Assembly: GCF_008711525.1 (NCBI RefSeq)
Contig: NZ_VXKS01000025.1
Coordinates: 1-37,775 of the forward strand
From: Cysteiniphilum sp. JM-1
Lineage (GTDB): Bacteria; Pseudomonadota; Gammaproteobacteria; Francisellales; Francisellaceae
Direction: 5' to 3'
Length of the DNA: 37,775 nt
The translations under genes and the position numbers were made by a program. Under the pieces are notes generated by a model. The model was not told where the DNA came from. It did no database searches and saw only the letters and a list, made by a program, of their open reading frames with translations. Positions 1-7,139 of the stretch are shown in pieces (position 1 is the stretch's first letter; each line of letters opens with the position of its first letter).

Positions 1-412
1 TTTTAGGCGTGTAATAGCAGGTGCCTCGATTAATACCCAGTAATTGGCATTGCTTAACTATGGAAATATTTTCTAGCTTGGACTCCACCATAGATTTTTT
101 AGTTGATAAGTCCAAGCTTGCGAGCTTTCCCTCAAGCCAATCTCTTTCAATCGTAAGTTGACCAACTTTCTTAGCATACTTGTCTACCTCGTGTTGAAGC
201 TTATCATTTTCAGTCTTGTACTCTTTAACCGCCTTGGCTGGCTCCATAGCAATAACTGCATTATCCAAGAAGATTTTTTTCCAGTTTTGGATGTTCTTTG
301 TTGTTATATTATGTTTGCTAGCGAGTTCTGCTAACGTAAGCTCATTTGCCAATAATTCTAACACAACTTTTACCTTGAACTCGGATGAGTAACTTGTCCT
401 TTTTGTGCTCAT
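1..412 (-). mobile_element. IS3-type transposase, 5' part, cut by the window edge
   Basis: On the minus strand an ATG at 412 opens a frame with no stop down to base 1, about 137 codons. The N-terminal 50 residues form an OrfA-type helix-turn-helix (SSEFKVKVVLELL ... TLAELASKHNIT ... IQNWKK). A leucine/lysine-rich helix follows (ENDKLQHEVDKYAKKVGQLTIERDWLEGKL), as in the IS3-family zipper. The same frame then runs into residues that resemble the start of OrfB (QCQLLGINRGTCYYTPK). OrfA and OrfB are usually in different frames joined by programmed frameshifting, so the single frame here is a variant or an in-frame fusion. The catalytic DDE domain lies outside the window. The element ends somewhere between 413 and about 500, where the interrupted acyltransferase begins. 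I cannot fix the terminal repeat because the other end is not visible. Confidence 0.85.
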
Positions 413-480
413 AAATACGCCCTCTATTCATTTTACCTTCAACAATATATCGGAACTCGATTTCAAAAGATACTGTTTAA

Positions 481-1014
481 ATTTCTTGGGGTATTATAGG
501 CACATTAATCATTGCCAACCATCCAACTTTAATTGATTACATCTCAATCGTCTCTAAACTGCCCTTTTGTGACAACATCGTTAAAGCGCAATTATGGAGA
601 AATCGATTTATACGACGCGTTATCTCCACTGCAGGTTATATTCCCAACATCGATCCTGAGCAAACATTTAGTGATATCAAGGCAACATTGAACTCAGGTA
701 ATAACTTATTGATGTTCCCTGAAGGCACGCGCTCTATTCCCAATATGCCAATCCAATTAAAAAGAGGGGCAGCACAGATTGCCATTCGCGCAGGGGTACC
801 AATTCGTATTATTCATTTAAGCTGTATTCCCAGCACACTGGCAAAAAATGATAAATGGTATAAAATACCCGCGACAAAACCGATCTTCACGTTAACAGTT
901 AAGGATCTTATTAATACTCAAGCGATTTTAAATGAGTGCAATCAACTTCCTTCGGTTGCCGCAAGACGGTTGACGAAGATATTACAACAACAATTACAAG
1001 GTCATATTGATTAA
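481..1014 (+). pseudogene. PlsC-type acyltransferase, 5' end removed by the IS
   Basis: The frame is open from just after a stop at 478-480 to the stop at 1012-1014. From about base 499 it reads as a 1-acylglycerol-3-phosphate acyltransferase-like protein. The catalytic HX4D box (NHPTLID, His codon at 520 and Asp codon at 535) and the FPEGTRS block (near 718) are both present. The usual 30 to 80 residues before HX4D, including the start and any membrane segment, are missing where the IS begins. Internal ATGs such as 688 lie after HX4D, so a product started there would lack the catalytic His. The stop overlaps the next ATG by one base, so this was the upstream gene of the acyl-carrier-protein operon (ApeD position in aryl-polyene clusters). 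I judge it inactive. Confidence 0.8.
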
Positions 1015-1310
1015 TGAATAACACCCTACTTGAACTGGAATTAAAAGAACTGATTATTGACGTGCTTAATTTAGAAGATATTACTACTGAAGATATTGCT
1101 AGTGATATGCAATTATTTGGTGACGAGCTTGGATTAGACTCTATCGATGCACTGGAGCTTGGCGTTGCGCTGAAGAAAAAATATAATATTGAGCTTAATG
1201 AAGACACTGATGATGTGAAAAAGCACTTTGAGTCAGTTAAAACATTAGCGCAATTTATTGCGACCCAAAAGACACAAAAGACACAAAAGACACAAAATAA
1301 TAAGGGATAA
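1014..1310 (+). CDS. Acyl carrier protein (ApeE/ApeF-like), first copy
   Basis: A 98-residue acidic helical protein with the phosphopantetheine attachment motif LGLDSIDALEL (Ser43). It should carry growing acyl or polyene chains on a 4'-phosphopantetheine arm in the cytosol. The start overlaps the previous stop (TAATG) and the next gene begins 3 bp downstream, so it is translationally coupled. Tandem acyl carrier proteins next to an AMP ligase and a COG4648-like membrane protein are typical of aryl-polyene (ApeE, ApeF) clusters. The C-terminus carries a lysine/glutamine/threonine repeat (QKTQKTQKTQ) encoded by a 9-bp tandem DNA repeat near 1263-1298. This tail is not part of the normal ACP fold. 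The assignment as an ACP is firm. Which of the two is ApeE and which ApeF is inferred from order only. Confidence 0.9.
   Translation: MNNTLLELELKELIIDVLNLEDITTEDIASDMQLFGDELGLDSIDALELGVALKKKYNIELNEDTDDVKKHFESVKTLAQFIATQKTQKTQKTQNNKG
1263..1298 (+). repeat. 9-bp tandem repeat inside the first ACP gene
   Basis: Three to four copies of a 9-bp unit (acacaaaag) encode the QKT repeats at the C-terminus of the ACP. The unit length is a multiple of three, so copy-number changes would keep the frame and only alter tail length. Confidence 0.8.
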
Positions 1311-1313
1311 AAA

Positions 1314-1568
1314 ATGAGTACATCAAAAGCGCAAATTCTCCAGGAACTTCAAGGAATATTTGCTGAGCTTTTTGAGCTTGATCCACAAGATGTAACACTT
1401 GAGGCACGCTTATATGAAGATCTTGACTTAGATAGCATTGATGCGGTGGATCTTATTGTTTATTTACAAAGTAAAACTGATAAACAGTTTAAACCTGAAG
1501 AATTTAAATCAGTAAAAACTGTCAATGATATCGTCACAATCATTGACCAAGAAATTAACAATCAATAA
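1314..1568 (+). CDS. Acyl carrier protein (ApeE/ApeF-like), second copy
   Basis: An 84-residue ACP of normal length with the attachment motif LDLDSIDAVDL (Ser41). It begins 3 bp after the first ACP and its stop overlaps the next ATG by one base. Two different ACPs in a row occur in type II aryl-polyene systems, where one carries the chain being elongated and the other helps in starter loading or transfer. That division of labour cannot be read from the sequence. It lacks the lysine-rich tail of its neighbour. Confidence 0.9.
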   Translation: MSTSKAQILQELQGIFAELFELDPQDVTLEARLYEDLDLDSIDAVDLIVYLQSKTDKQFKPEEFKSVKTVNDIVTIIDQEINNQ

Positions 1569-2149
1569 TGTCCTTACGTAGCTTAACTACCCTTATCATC
1601 GCTATTGCCATTTTACTTTACCCCTTTGTCATTTTTTTTGGTATACAGTTTTTATCCGTGCAAGGGTTAAGTTTAATTATCCTTTGCCTTTTTGGCTTAC
1701 GAGCGATTTTCAATCACAAAAACGATCATAGCATCATGCCTAAATATGCGTTATTTACCCTCTCAGGCATTGGTATTGCTATCAGTTTATTAGGAATGTT
1801 ATCGCATAATATCATCTTTATTAAACTTTACCCTGTTGCCATGAATCTTGCTTTTTTAAGTATTTTTATTGTTTCATTATTTGCAAAAGAGAATATTATT
1901 TATCAATTCGCCAAAAAAACATCACGTCAACCACTACCGCCCTTTGTCAGTACATACACGCGTAAAGTAACCATTGCGTGGTGTGTTTTCTTTCTGTTAA
2001 ACGCTTTAGTTTCTTGCTATAGCGCTTTGTTTAGTTCATTACATGTTTGGACCATTTATAATGGATTGATTTCTTATATATTGATTGGTACATTTTTTGT
2101 TTGTGAGTTTGTTGTGCGCATTTTTGTTAAAAGAAAAAACAGAAAATGA
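1568..2149 (+). CDS. Integral membrane protein, ApeG/COG4648-like
   Basis: A 193-residue protein with four to six hydrophobic segments (about residues 5-25, 28-46, 60-78, 84-104, 133-152 and 163-184) separated by short basic loops. There is no recognisable catalytic motif. It sits between the acyl carrier proteins and the AMP ligase, overlapping the ACP by 1 bp and the ligase by 4 bp (ATGA). Membrane proteins of the COG4648 type hold this place in aryl-polyene clusters. I assign it from context, length and hydropathy. Its molecular role is not known to me. Confidence 0.7.
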   Translation: MSLRSLTTLIIAIAILLYPFVIFFGIQFLSVQGLSLIILCLFGLRAIFNHKNDHSIMPKYALFTLSGIGIAISLLGMLSHNIIFIKLYPVAMNLAFLSIFIVSLFAKENIIYQFAKKTSRQPLPPFVSTYTRKVTIAWCVFFLLNALVSCYSALFSSLHVWTIYNGLISYILIGTFFVCEFVVRIFVKRKNRK

Positions 2150-3498
2150 AAGATTATTTAGACTTATTATTTCGACACTTTGACGATGACAAAGTCATTT
2201 TTTGCCATGGCAAAAAAAACAACTCCCCAACACAACTTGGTGAAATTAAACAAATTATATTTTCACTAGCGCATTTTTTAAGCCAACAAAAGACAACTTC
2301 AATTATTCTCTATTGTGACAATATTTATCATTTTTATATTGGTTTTTTTAGTGCCTTAATTACTAACAAGTCTATTATCTTGCCACCTAATAATACGAGT
2401 GGTTTTTTTGAGGATATTAGCAATAATGAAGATATTGCGATACTTTATTTTGATGAACAGCGACAATGCTTTTGTTTTAATAACAAACCAATTGATCTTA
2501 ATGCTAATAATTTATTTGAGGATAAAATAGATGACTGTCTATTCACCTCAGATATTATCTTTTTCACTTCAGGCTCTACAGGAAAACCTAAAAAAATCAT
2601 TAAGAAATTTCAGCACTTAGTCAATGAGGTTAATATCTTAAGTAACTTCTTTAAGCTTGATAAAGAGCTCATGGTTATTAGCAGTGTCCATCATCAACAT
2701 CTTTATGGGTTTATTTTTTATTTTCTATGGCCCGCCTTAATAGGACGACCTATCTATAGTCAGCGCATTGAATTAAGTGAGGAATTAGCGCAATTAAGAG
2801 ATATAAATCACCAATTTATTTTTATCTCAAGCCCTGCTCTGTTATCACGTTTAACGTTTGAAGAAGACCTTTCTAAGATTACTTGTTTTAGCGCAGGGAG
2901 CTTATTAAAAAATGAAGTAGCGCTGAGTTTAACTAATAATTTAAAGTTAACTGTTAATGAGATATTAGGTAGTAGTGAAACAGGTATTATTGCTTGGCGC
3001 CAACAACTGAATTATCCACTTTGGCAATCCTTCAATGATGTGCGAATTACACAAAATGAAGATCAGACATTGCGCGTTTATGCTGATTCTTTTCTTGAAC
3101 CATTTATCAATACGGATGACGTCATTAAGTTAATCAAGCCTAATCAATTTATTTTACAAGGTCGCAAAGGACGGATTGTAAAACTTGAAGACAAACGTTT
3201 ATCACTTACAGAGCTTGAAGATAAACTTAAGCATCATCCTTGGATTGATGATTGTTACGCACTAAAACTTGAAAAATCGCGCGAATATATTGGTGTTTTT
3301 ATTGTGTTATCACCATCAGGTAAACAACAAAAAGAGCACCTGAGTACCTTAGCATTCAATAACACTTTGCGTCACTTCTTAAGTCATTGGTTTGAGAAAA
3401 TATTACTACCTAGATCCTTTCGCTATGGTGATGAAATCCCTGTTAATGCACAAAGTAAAATTGATCGTGAGGCAATTTTGCAATTATTTATGGGCTAA
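2146..3498 (+). CDS. AMP-forming acyl/aryl ligase, ApeH-like
   Basis: A 450-residue member of the ANL (acyl-CoA synthetase) superfamily. It should activate an aryl or fatty acid as an adenylate and load it onto CoA or the nearby ACPs. The phosphate-binding loop FFTSGSTGKPKK lies near residue 142, a core motif GSSETGI near residue 276, the hinge region DVIKLIKPNQFILQGRKGR near 325-345, and the C-terminal lysine motif (NAQSKIDR) near 438. All key motifs are present, so the enzyme looks functional. It overlaps the membrane protein gene by 4 bp. The last codons (GGC TAA) coincide with the start of a dispersed repeat at 3493, so the original C-terminus may have been altered by that insertion. In aryl-polyene clusters the dehydratase ApeI normally follows. 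Here it does not, and an ApeI-like gene is found at 16057 on the other strand. Confidence 0.82.
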   Translation: MKDYLDLLFRHFDDDKVIFCHGKKNNSPTQLGEIKQIIFSLAHFLSQQKTTSIILYCDNIYHFYIGFFSALITNKSIILPPNNTSGFFEDISNNEDIAILYFDEQRQCFCFNNKPIDLNANNLFEDKIDDCLFTSDIIFFTSGSTGKPKKIIKKFQHLVNEVNILSNFFKLDKELMVISSVHHQHLYGFIFYFLWPALIGRPIYSQRIELSEELAQLRDINHQFIFISSPALLSRLTFEEDLSKITCFSAGSLLKNEVALSLTNNLKLTVNEILGSSETGIIAWRQQLNYPLWQSFNDVRITQNEDQTLRVYADSFLEPFINTDDVIKLIKPNQFILQGRKGRIVKLEDKRLSLTELEDKLKHHPWIDDCYALKLEKSREYIGVFIVLSPSGKQQKEHLSTLAFNNTLRHFLSHWFEKILLPRSFRYGDEIPVNAQSKIDREAILQLFMG

Positions 3499-3640
3499 GA
3501 CTAAATATTCACCCATAAGTGCTCACCGTACCCTGAGCGTAAGTCGAAGGGTAAGCTTGGGAAAATCATACTTCATAGAGGCTTCGACTTACGCTCAGCC
3601 AACGCTTACAAAATCAAAGTAGGCAGTAATATGATCATAG
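3493..3640. repeat. Dispersed palindromic (MITE-like) repeat, copy 1
   Basis: About 148 bp with outer inverted ends (GGCTAAGAC / TCATAGCC type) and perfect 17-bp inner arms, CTGAGCGTAAGTCGAAG at 3533-3549 and its reverse complement at 3582-3598. Related copies lie at 21968-22102 (inverted), 33339-33478 (direct) and, degenerate, 27868-27948. No coding capacity is seen. This copy starts inside the final sense codon of the AMP ligase and provides its TAA. Confidence 0.85.
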
Positions 3641-3664
3641 CCTATTTATACCTTAAAACTTGAG

Positions 3665-3693
3665 TTTACAAGTTTAGATCAACGTATTATTAT
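3665..3693 (+). promoter_or_regulatory. Putative sigma-70 promoter of the VOC-protein gene
   Basis: TTTACA (3665-3670), 17 bp, then TATTAT (3688-3693), about 33 bp before the ATG at 3726. The match and spacing are good, but no experimental support is available. Confidence 0.45.
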
Positions 3694-3725
3694 TTGCTAA
3701 AAATTAGACAACCTCATTTTCTAGC

Positions 3726-4118
3726 ATGACTAACATCAACTATCAATACCACCATATGGGTATCCCGACAACAGAAAAACATCCTGATGAACGTTATAGC
3801 TCATCATTTAAAATGTACACAACTAAAGGACATAATCCTTTTCGTATCCAATACCACCGCTTTGAAGAAGGATGTCCCTTGCATCCACTGATTCAAACCA
3901 AAACTCATGTTGCTTTTAAGGTCAATGATCTCGCTGAAGCCATTAAAGATCAGAAAATTATCATGGCGCCCTATGAACCTTTTGCAGGATTTAAAGTTGC
4001 AATGATCGAAGTGGAAGGCGCTCCTATTGAGTTGATTGATACAACATTAAGTGAGCAAGAAATTTGGAATGATGATCATAAAAATTCGGTTATTTATCCT
4101 GAAAACAGCAATCCATAA
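3726..4118 (+). CDS. VOC (glyoxalase/dioxygenase)-fold protein
   Basis: A 130-residue protein that looks like a single vicinal-oxygen-chelate domain. It begins with YQYHHMGIPT, in which a His in an early beta strand is a usual metal ligand. It continues with KTHVAFKVNDLAEAIK near residue 60, where a second His precedes the typical LAEAI helix, and ends with a strand containing IEVEGAPIELID, a likely Glu ligand. The family covers lyases, isomerases and dioxygenases acting on small molecules, and the substrate cannot be deduced. The gene has its own probable promoter and stands alone after the ligase operon. There is no clear Shine-Dalgarno sequence before the ATG. Confidence 0.7.
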   Translation: MTNINYQYHHMGIPTTEKHPDERYSSSFKMYTTKGHNPFRIQYHRFEEGCPLHPLIQTKTHVAFKVNDLAEAIKDQKIIMAPYEPFAGFKVAMIEVEGAPIELIDTTLSEQEIWNDDHKNSVIYPENSNP

Positions 4119-4141
4119 CGATGAATGGTAATATTGGTATA

Positions 4142-4261
4142 TTACACAAAACTAATATCAACACTTAACCCAAGTACCGCAGCAGCACGCTGCAAGGTAT
4201 TAATGGTTAAGTTTTTGCGCTCTCCTTTCTCAATACGCCAATAATTTTGATACGGAAAACC
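4142..4261 (-). pseudogene. Remnant of an XRE-type helix-turn-helix regulator
   Basis: Thirty-nine codons ending in a stop at 4142-4144 read as the C-terminal half of a Cro/CI-type HTH: NYWRIEKGERKNLTINTLQR followed by AAAVLGLSVDISFV. The codon just upstream (4262-4264) is a stop, and no start or recognition helix is present. It is a decayed fragment. Confidence 0.55.
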
Positions 4262-4320
4262 TTATATTTCCAAGGTTTTTATAATTTTAAGAAAAAATTT
4301 TCACTTTTTTTATAAAAATA

Positions 4321-4440
4321 CTAACACTTTTAAAATCCTTTACTATACTAGGGATGTGTTAGGTGGGTCGTCATCCTCCCTCCCCTCCTTAGATAACCTT
4401 TATGTCGTCAAGCACATAGAGTGACTCACCTACACAACGA
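4321..4440 (+). ncRNA. Possible small structured RNA with its own promoter
   Basis: CTAACA (4321-4326), 17 bp, TATACT (4344-4349) forms a reasonable promoter, so a transcript would start near 4356. The sequence from GTGTTAGGTGGGTC (about 4356) is complementary, with one bulge, to GACTCACCTACAC (about 4422-4434). It encloses a smaller hairpin TATGT/ACATA (about 4403-4421). No open frame uses this stretch. The 3' end runs towards the convergent pepD gene and there is no clear T-tract terminator. It does not resemble 6S RNA or any RNA family I recognise. Confidence 0.35.
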
Positions 4441-4470
4441 TGACTTTCACTTACTCTCTTTACTCCTTTT

Positions 4471-5949
4471 CTATAATCTCTCTAACATTGCTTTCAATAG
4501 CTGATAAAATTCACTGACTGTATCGATTTTTACTTTTTCATCGGGCGAATGCGCACCTTCAATTGATGGTCCTATTGAAACCATATCCATATGTGGATAT
4601 TTATCGACAATAGCTCCGCACTCTAAACCGGCATGAATCGCTTTGATATTTGCTTCTTTAGAATAAAGGGCAAAGTAGCTCTCTTTGGCAATTTTAAGCG
4701 CATTAGAGCTCATATCTGGCTTCCAGCCAGGGGATAGTTGGGATTTATTAAAAATCGCGTTATTTTGAGCTGCTATACGTTTAATCGATTGCATAAAATT
4801 GTTGATCGCTAAATTATTATCACTGCGTGTATAAATCGTAATAACAATATCGTCATCTTTTAATTTAATCGAAGATAAATTATTTGAGCTTTCTACTAAA
4901 TTTGGCATCGCAGGGCTCATCGCTAAGACACCTGAATGTATATTTGTTAATACATTTAACAAACGATGCTTTAAATCATCATTGAATGCCGTTTTTGCCG
5001 TTGTTACTTCTTTGATTGTTAATGCAAAATTAGGTTCATTTTTGTGGTAAATCGCAAACCAATTATGATAGTAATGCGTTAACGTTTCTTTTATTTGTGC
5101 TACATCTTCAACTTGACAAGAAATAATAGCCTTAGCTTCACGTGGAATGGCATTTGGTAGGTTACCTGCTTTGATTTCGTTAATGTTATATGAATGCTTT
5201 TGATCTAAATCATCAAGCATCATGCTCATAAATTTTGCCGCATTAATACGTGGTTTATCAATATCTAAACCTGAATGACCACCTTTAAGACCATTGACAA
5301 TGATTTCAATACTTTGAAGTGAAGATGATTGCTCAATGGTTTCATTTTTGAATGTCATTGTTGCTGATTGTGATCCGGCACAACCAACATAAATATCTCC
5401 CCAGCTTTCTGTATCTAGGTTGATCATCGTATTGGCTGTTAATAAGTCTTTACTTAAATTATTTGCGCCAATTAATCCTCTTTCTTCTGAAGCAGTGATT
5501 AATATTTCAAGTGCTGGACGTTTAATATCTTTATCAGTTGCTGCTGCCATTGCAGCAGCAATGCCTATACCGTTATCAGCACCCAATGTTGTACCTTTTG
5601 CTTTAAGCCAGCCATCAACAATCTCTAGCTGCAAACTATCATTTAGAAAATCAAATGTTACTTCTTCGTTTTTTTCACACACCATATCTTTATGTGCTTG
5701 TAAAACAACTGGTTTGTGTGATTCATAGCCTTTGGTTGCCGGCACATAAATTGTGATATTATCTGCTTGATCAATCTTCGTTTTAAAGTTGTTATTTTTC
5801 GCCCATTCTAATAAGTAAGCTTTGATTTTTTCTTCATGAAATGTCGGTCTTGGAATTTGAGTTATTTCAATGAAATATTGCCATATAGATTCATTTTTTA
5901 ATGTTTCTATATTTAATTCGCTAACCATATCAACGGCTGTTGTCATCAT
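4471..5949 (-). CDS. pepD: Aminoacyl-histidine dipeptidase (M20C), PepD
   Basis: A 492-residue cytosolic zinc dipeptidase that cleaves Xaa-His and other dipeptides (E. coli PepD has 485 residues). The M20 metal and catalytic motifs are all visible: LQAHKDMV (His and Asp), TLGADNGIGIA (bridging Asp), EERGLIGANNL (Glu-Glu pair), NLDTESWGD, the lid-domain GGHSGLDI, and near the C-terminus HAGLECGAI and GAHSPDEKV. The frame starts with two ATG codons (5949 and 5946) after AAGG, and the second has the better spacing. It is divergent from the glucosaminidase gene, and the region between them holds strong palindromes. The identification is secure. Confidence 0.93.
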   Translation of the reverse strand: MMTTAVDMVSELNIETLKNESIWQYFIEITQIPRPTFHEEKIKAYLLEWAKNNNFKTKIDQADNITIYVPATKGYESHKPVVLQAHKDMVCEKNEEVTFDFLNDSLQLEIVDGWLKAKGTTLGADNGIGIAAAMAAATDKDIKRPALEILITASEERGLIGANNLSKDLLTANTMINLDTESWGDIYVGCAGSQSATMTFKNETIEQSSSLQSIEIIVNGLKGGHSGLDIDKPRINAAKFMSMMLDDLDQKHSYNINEIKAGNLPNAIPREAKAIISCQVEDVAQIKETLTHYYHNWFAIYHKNEPNFALTIKEVTTAKTAFNDDLKHRLLNVLTNIHSGVLAMSPAMPNLVESSNNLSSIKLKDDDIVITIYTRSDNNLAINNFMQSIKRIAAQNNAIFNKSQLSPGWKPDMSSNALKIAKESYFALYSKEANIKAIHAGLECGAIVDKYPHMDMVSIGPSIEGAHSPDEKVKIDTVSEFYQLLKAMLERL

Positions 5950-5985
5950 ATTACCTTGTATTTTATTTACATGAATTTGTCCGCA

Positions 5986-6055
5986 TTTTAGCAGATCATT
6001 TCTGCTAAAAAAAGCAACACAAACAATCTTTCTTAGCAGTTATAGTCTATGCTAA
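5986..6055. promoter_or_regulatory. Paired TTAGCA palindromes between pepD and the glucosaminidase gene
   Basis: TTTTAGCAG (5986-5994) and CTGCTAAAA (6002-6010) form a perfect 9-bp inverted repeat with a 7-base centre. A second pair, TTAGCA (6033-6038) and TGCTAA (6050-6055), follows about 25 bp later. Neither arm is followed by a T-tract in either direction, so an operator for the divergent genes is more likely than a terminator. Confidence 0.45.
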
Positions 6056-6102
6056 AGGTTCGTACTATAGAGAGAAATAACAATAAAAAGAGGATCTTAA
6101 TA

Positions 6103-6876
6103 ATGCTTAAAATAAGTAAAAAAGAGTTATTACGACTATCAATCTCTGGCTTTCTGGCTATTAGCTTAGCAAGCTTTATAACAAGCTGCTCTAAAAATAC
6201 AGAAACGACTTTGGAAAAACCTGACTTTCAAGCAATAAGTAGTGTTAGTGATCGTAAACAAGCATTCATTGATTATATGTTGCCATTTATCCATCAAGTA
6301 CAACAAGATGTCTTAAACCAACGACAAGCATTAGAAAGTATGCTTGCAATGCTTAATAAAAACAAAAAGCTTTCTAAAACTCAACAAGATCAATTATCTA
6401 GATTCTGTGAACAATATAAAGTTAATTTTGACGAAAATGCTCTAACTCAAATGCTTAAAGATCTACTTATAAAAGTTAATACTATCCCGACAAGCATGGT
6501 ACTTGCTCAAGCAGCTCTTGAAACAGGCTGGGGTACTTCTCGTTTTGCCGTTGATGGTAACAACTATTTTGGTCAGCACTGTTTTACCAAAGGTTGTGGC
6601 ATTGTTCCTAAACAACGTACAGCAGGTGCGATTAATGAAGTGCAAGTATTTCCATCACCTAAAGACAGTGTGCAATCTTATTTTAATCTGTTAAACACAG
6701 GTACAAATTTTCAAGAGTTTCGCACACTTCGTTCACAATTAACCAAAGAAGATAAACCAATAACCGGTAAAGATCTGATTAAAACCTTAGTTCATTACTC
6801 TGAACTTGAAGATGGCGAGTATGAAAAACGTATTATTTCAACTATGGATTATAATAATCTGTATCAATACAATTAA
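6103..6876 (+). CDS. Lipoprotein N-acetylglucosaminidase, Bax-like
   Basis: A 257-residue protein if started at the ATG at 6103, which follows AGAGG by 9 bases. A longer reading from 6049 has no ribosome site and would bury the signal peptide. Residues 1-30 form a basic-hydrophobic signal ending FITSC, a probable lipobox, so the protein is likely anchored in the cell envelope. From about residue 130 it has the glucosaminidase (PF01832, Bax/FlgJ C-terminal type) core: AQAALETGWGTSRFA with the catalytic Glu, GNNYFGQHCF, GCGIVP, and FPSPKDSVQSYFNLLNT. It should trim peptidoglycan glycan strands. The N-terminal part is helical and rich in Gln and Lys. Bax itself is usually periplasmic with a different N-terminus, so orthology is not certain. 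Confidence 0.85.
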   Translation: MLKISKKELLRLSISGFLAISLASFITSCSKNTETTLEKPDFQAISSVSDRKQAFIDYMLPFIHQVQQDVLNQRQALESMLAMLNKNKKLSKTQQDQLSRFCEQYKVNFDENALTQMLKDLLIKVNTIPTSMVLAQAALETGWGTSRFAVDGNNYFGQHCFTKGCGIVPKQRTAGAINEVQVFPSPKDSVQSYFNLLNTGTNFQEFRTLRSQLTKEDKPITGKDLIKTLVHYSELEDGEYEKRIISTMDYNNLYQYN

Positions 6877-6983
6877 GTACTGGCTTAGCCTACATCTCGG
6901 CACACACATCATCTATTACCGCTGCTTCCTTCCGGACCTGACGGGGTTCATAAACTAGTGTCGCAAGAGGACCAAACCAGCGG
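6877..6983 (-). ncRNA. ffs: Signal recognition particle RNA, 4.5S type
   Basis: The minus strand contains the almost invariant SRP domain IV sequence (GTCAGGTCCGGAAGGAAGCAGC at about 6921-6942, the tetraloop and symmetric-loop region). It is flanked by stretches matching E. coli 4.5S RNA, such as TGTGTGCCGAGATGTAG before the 3' end. The 5' and 3' ends pair over eight positions (GCUGGUUU with AAGCCAGU), which sets the ends near 6983 and 6878. A promoter fits upstream: TTGAAA (7012-7017), 17 bp, AATAAT (6989-6994). The RNA binds Ffh and directs co-translational membrane targeting. Its 3' end abuts the stop of the convergent glucosaminidase gene. Confidence 0.93.
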
Positions 6984-7139
6984 TTGCCATTATTCAGACT
7001 TTTACCATTCTTTTCAATCATTATTTTGAAATAATTCACAGCTTACCTTTTCATCCAGTTTAAATTTAATAAAACATGCACAACTAACGACAGGAAGATA
7101 TTATATCTGTTTATAAATGATTTTATTTTATGTTTCCTT

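Noticed and set aside
911-1207. 98-residue serine-rich minus-strand frame over the first ACP
   Set aside because: It is the antisense of a well-supported ACP gene, and its serine runs are a shadow of that gene's codons.
3392-3622. 76-residue plus-strand frame across the ligase end and repeat
   Set aside because: It uses another frame of the ligase and runs through the palindromic repeat, with no ribosome site.
4321-4440. 6S RNA
   Set aside because: The sequence lacks the long double-stranded arms around a central bubble that I would expect, and is shorter than about 180 nt.
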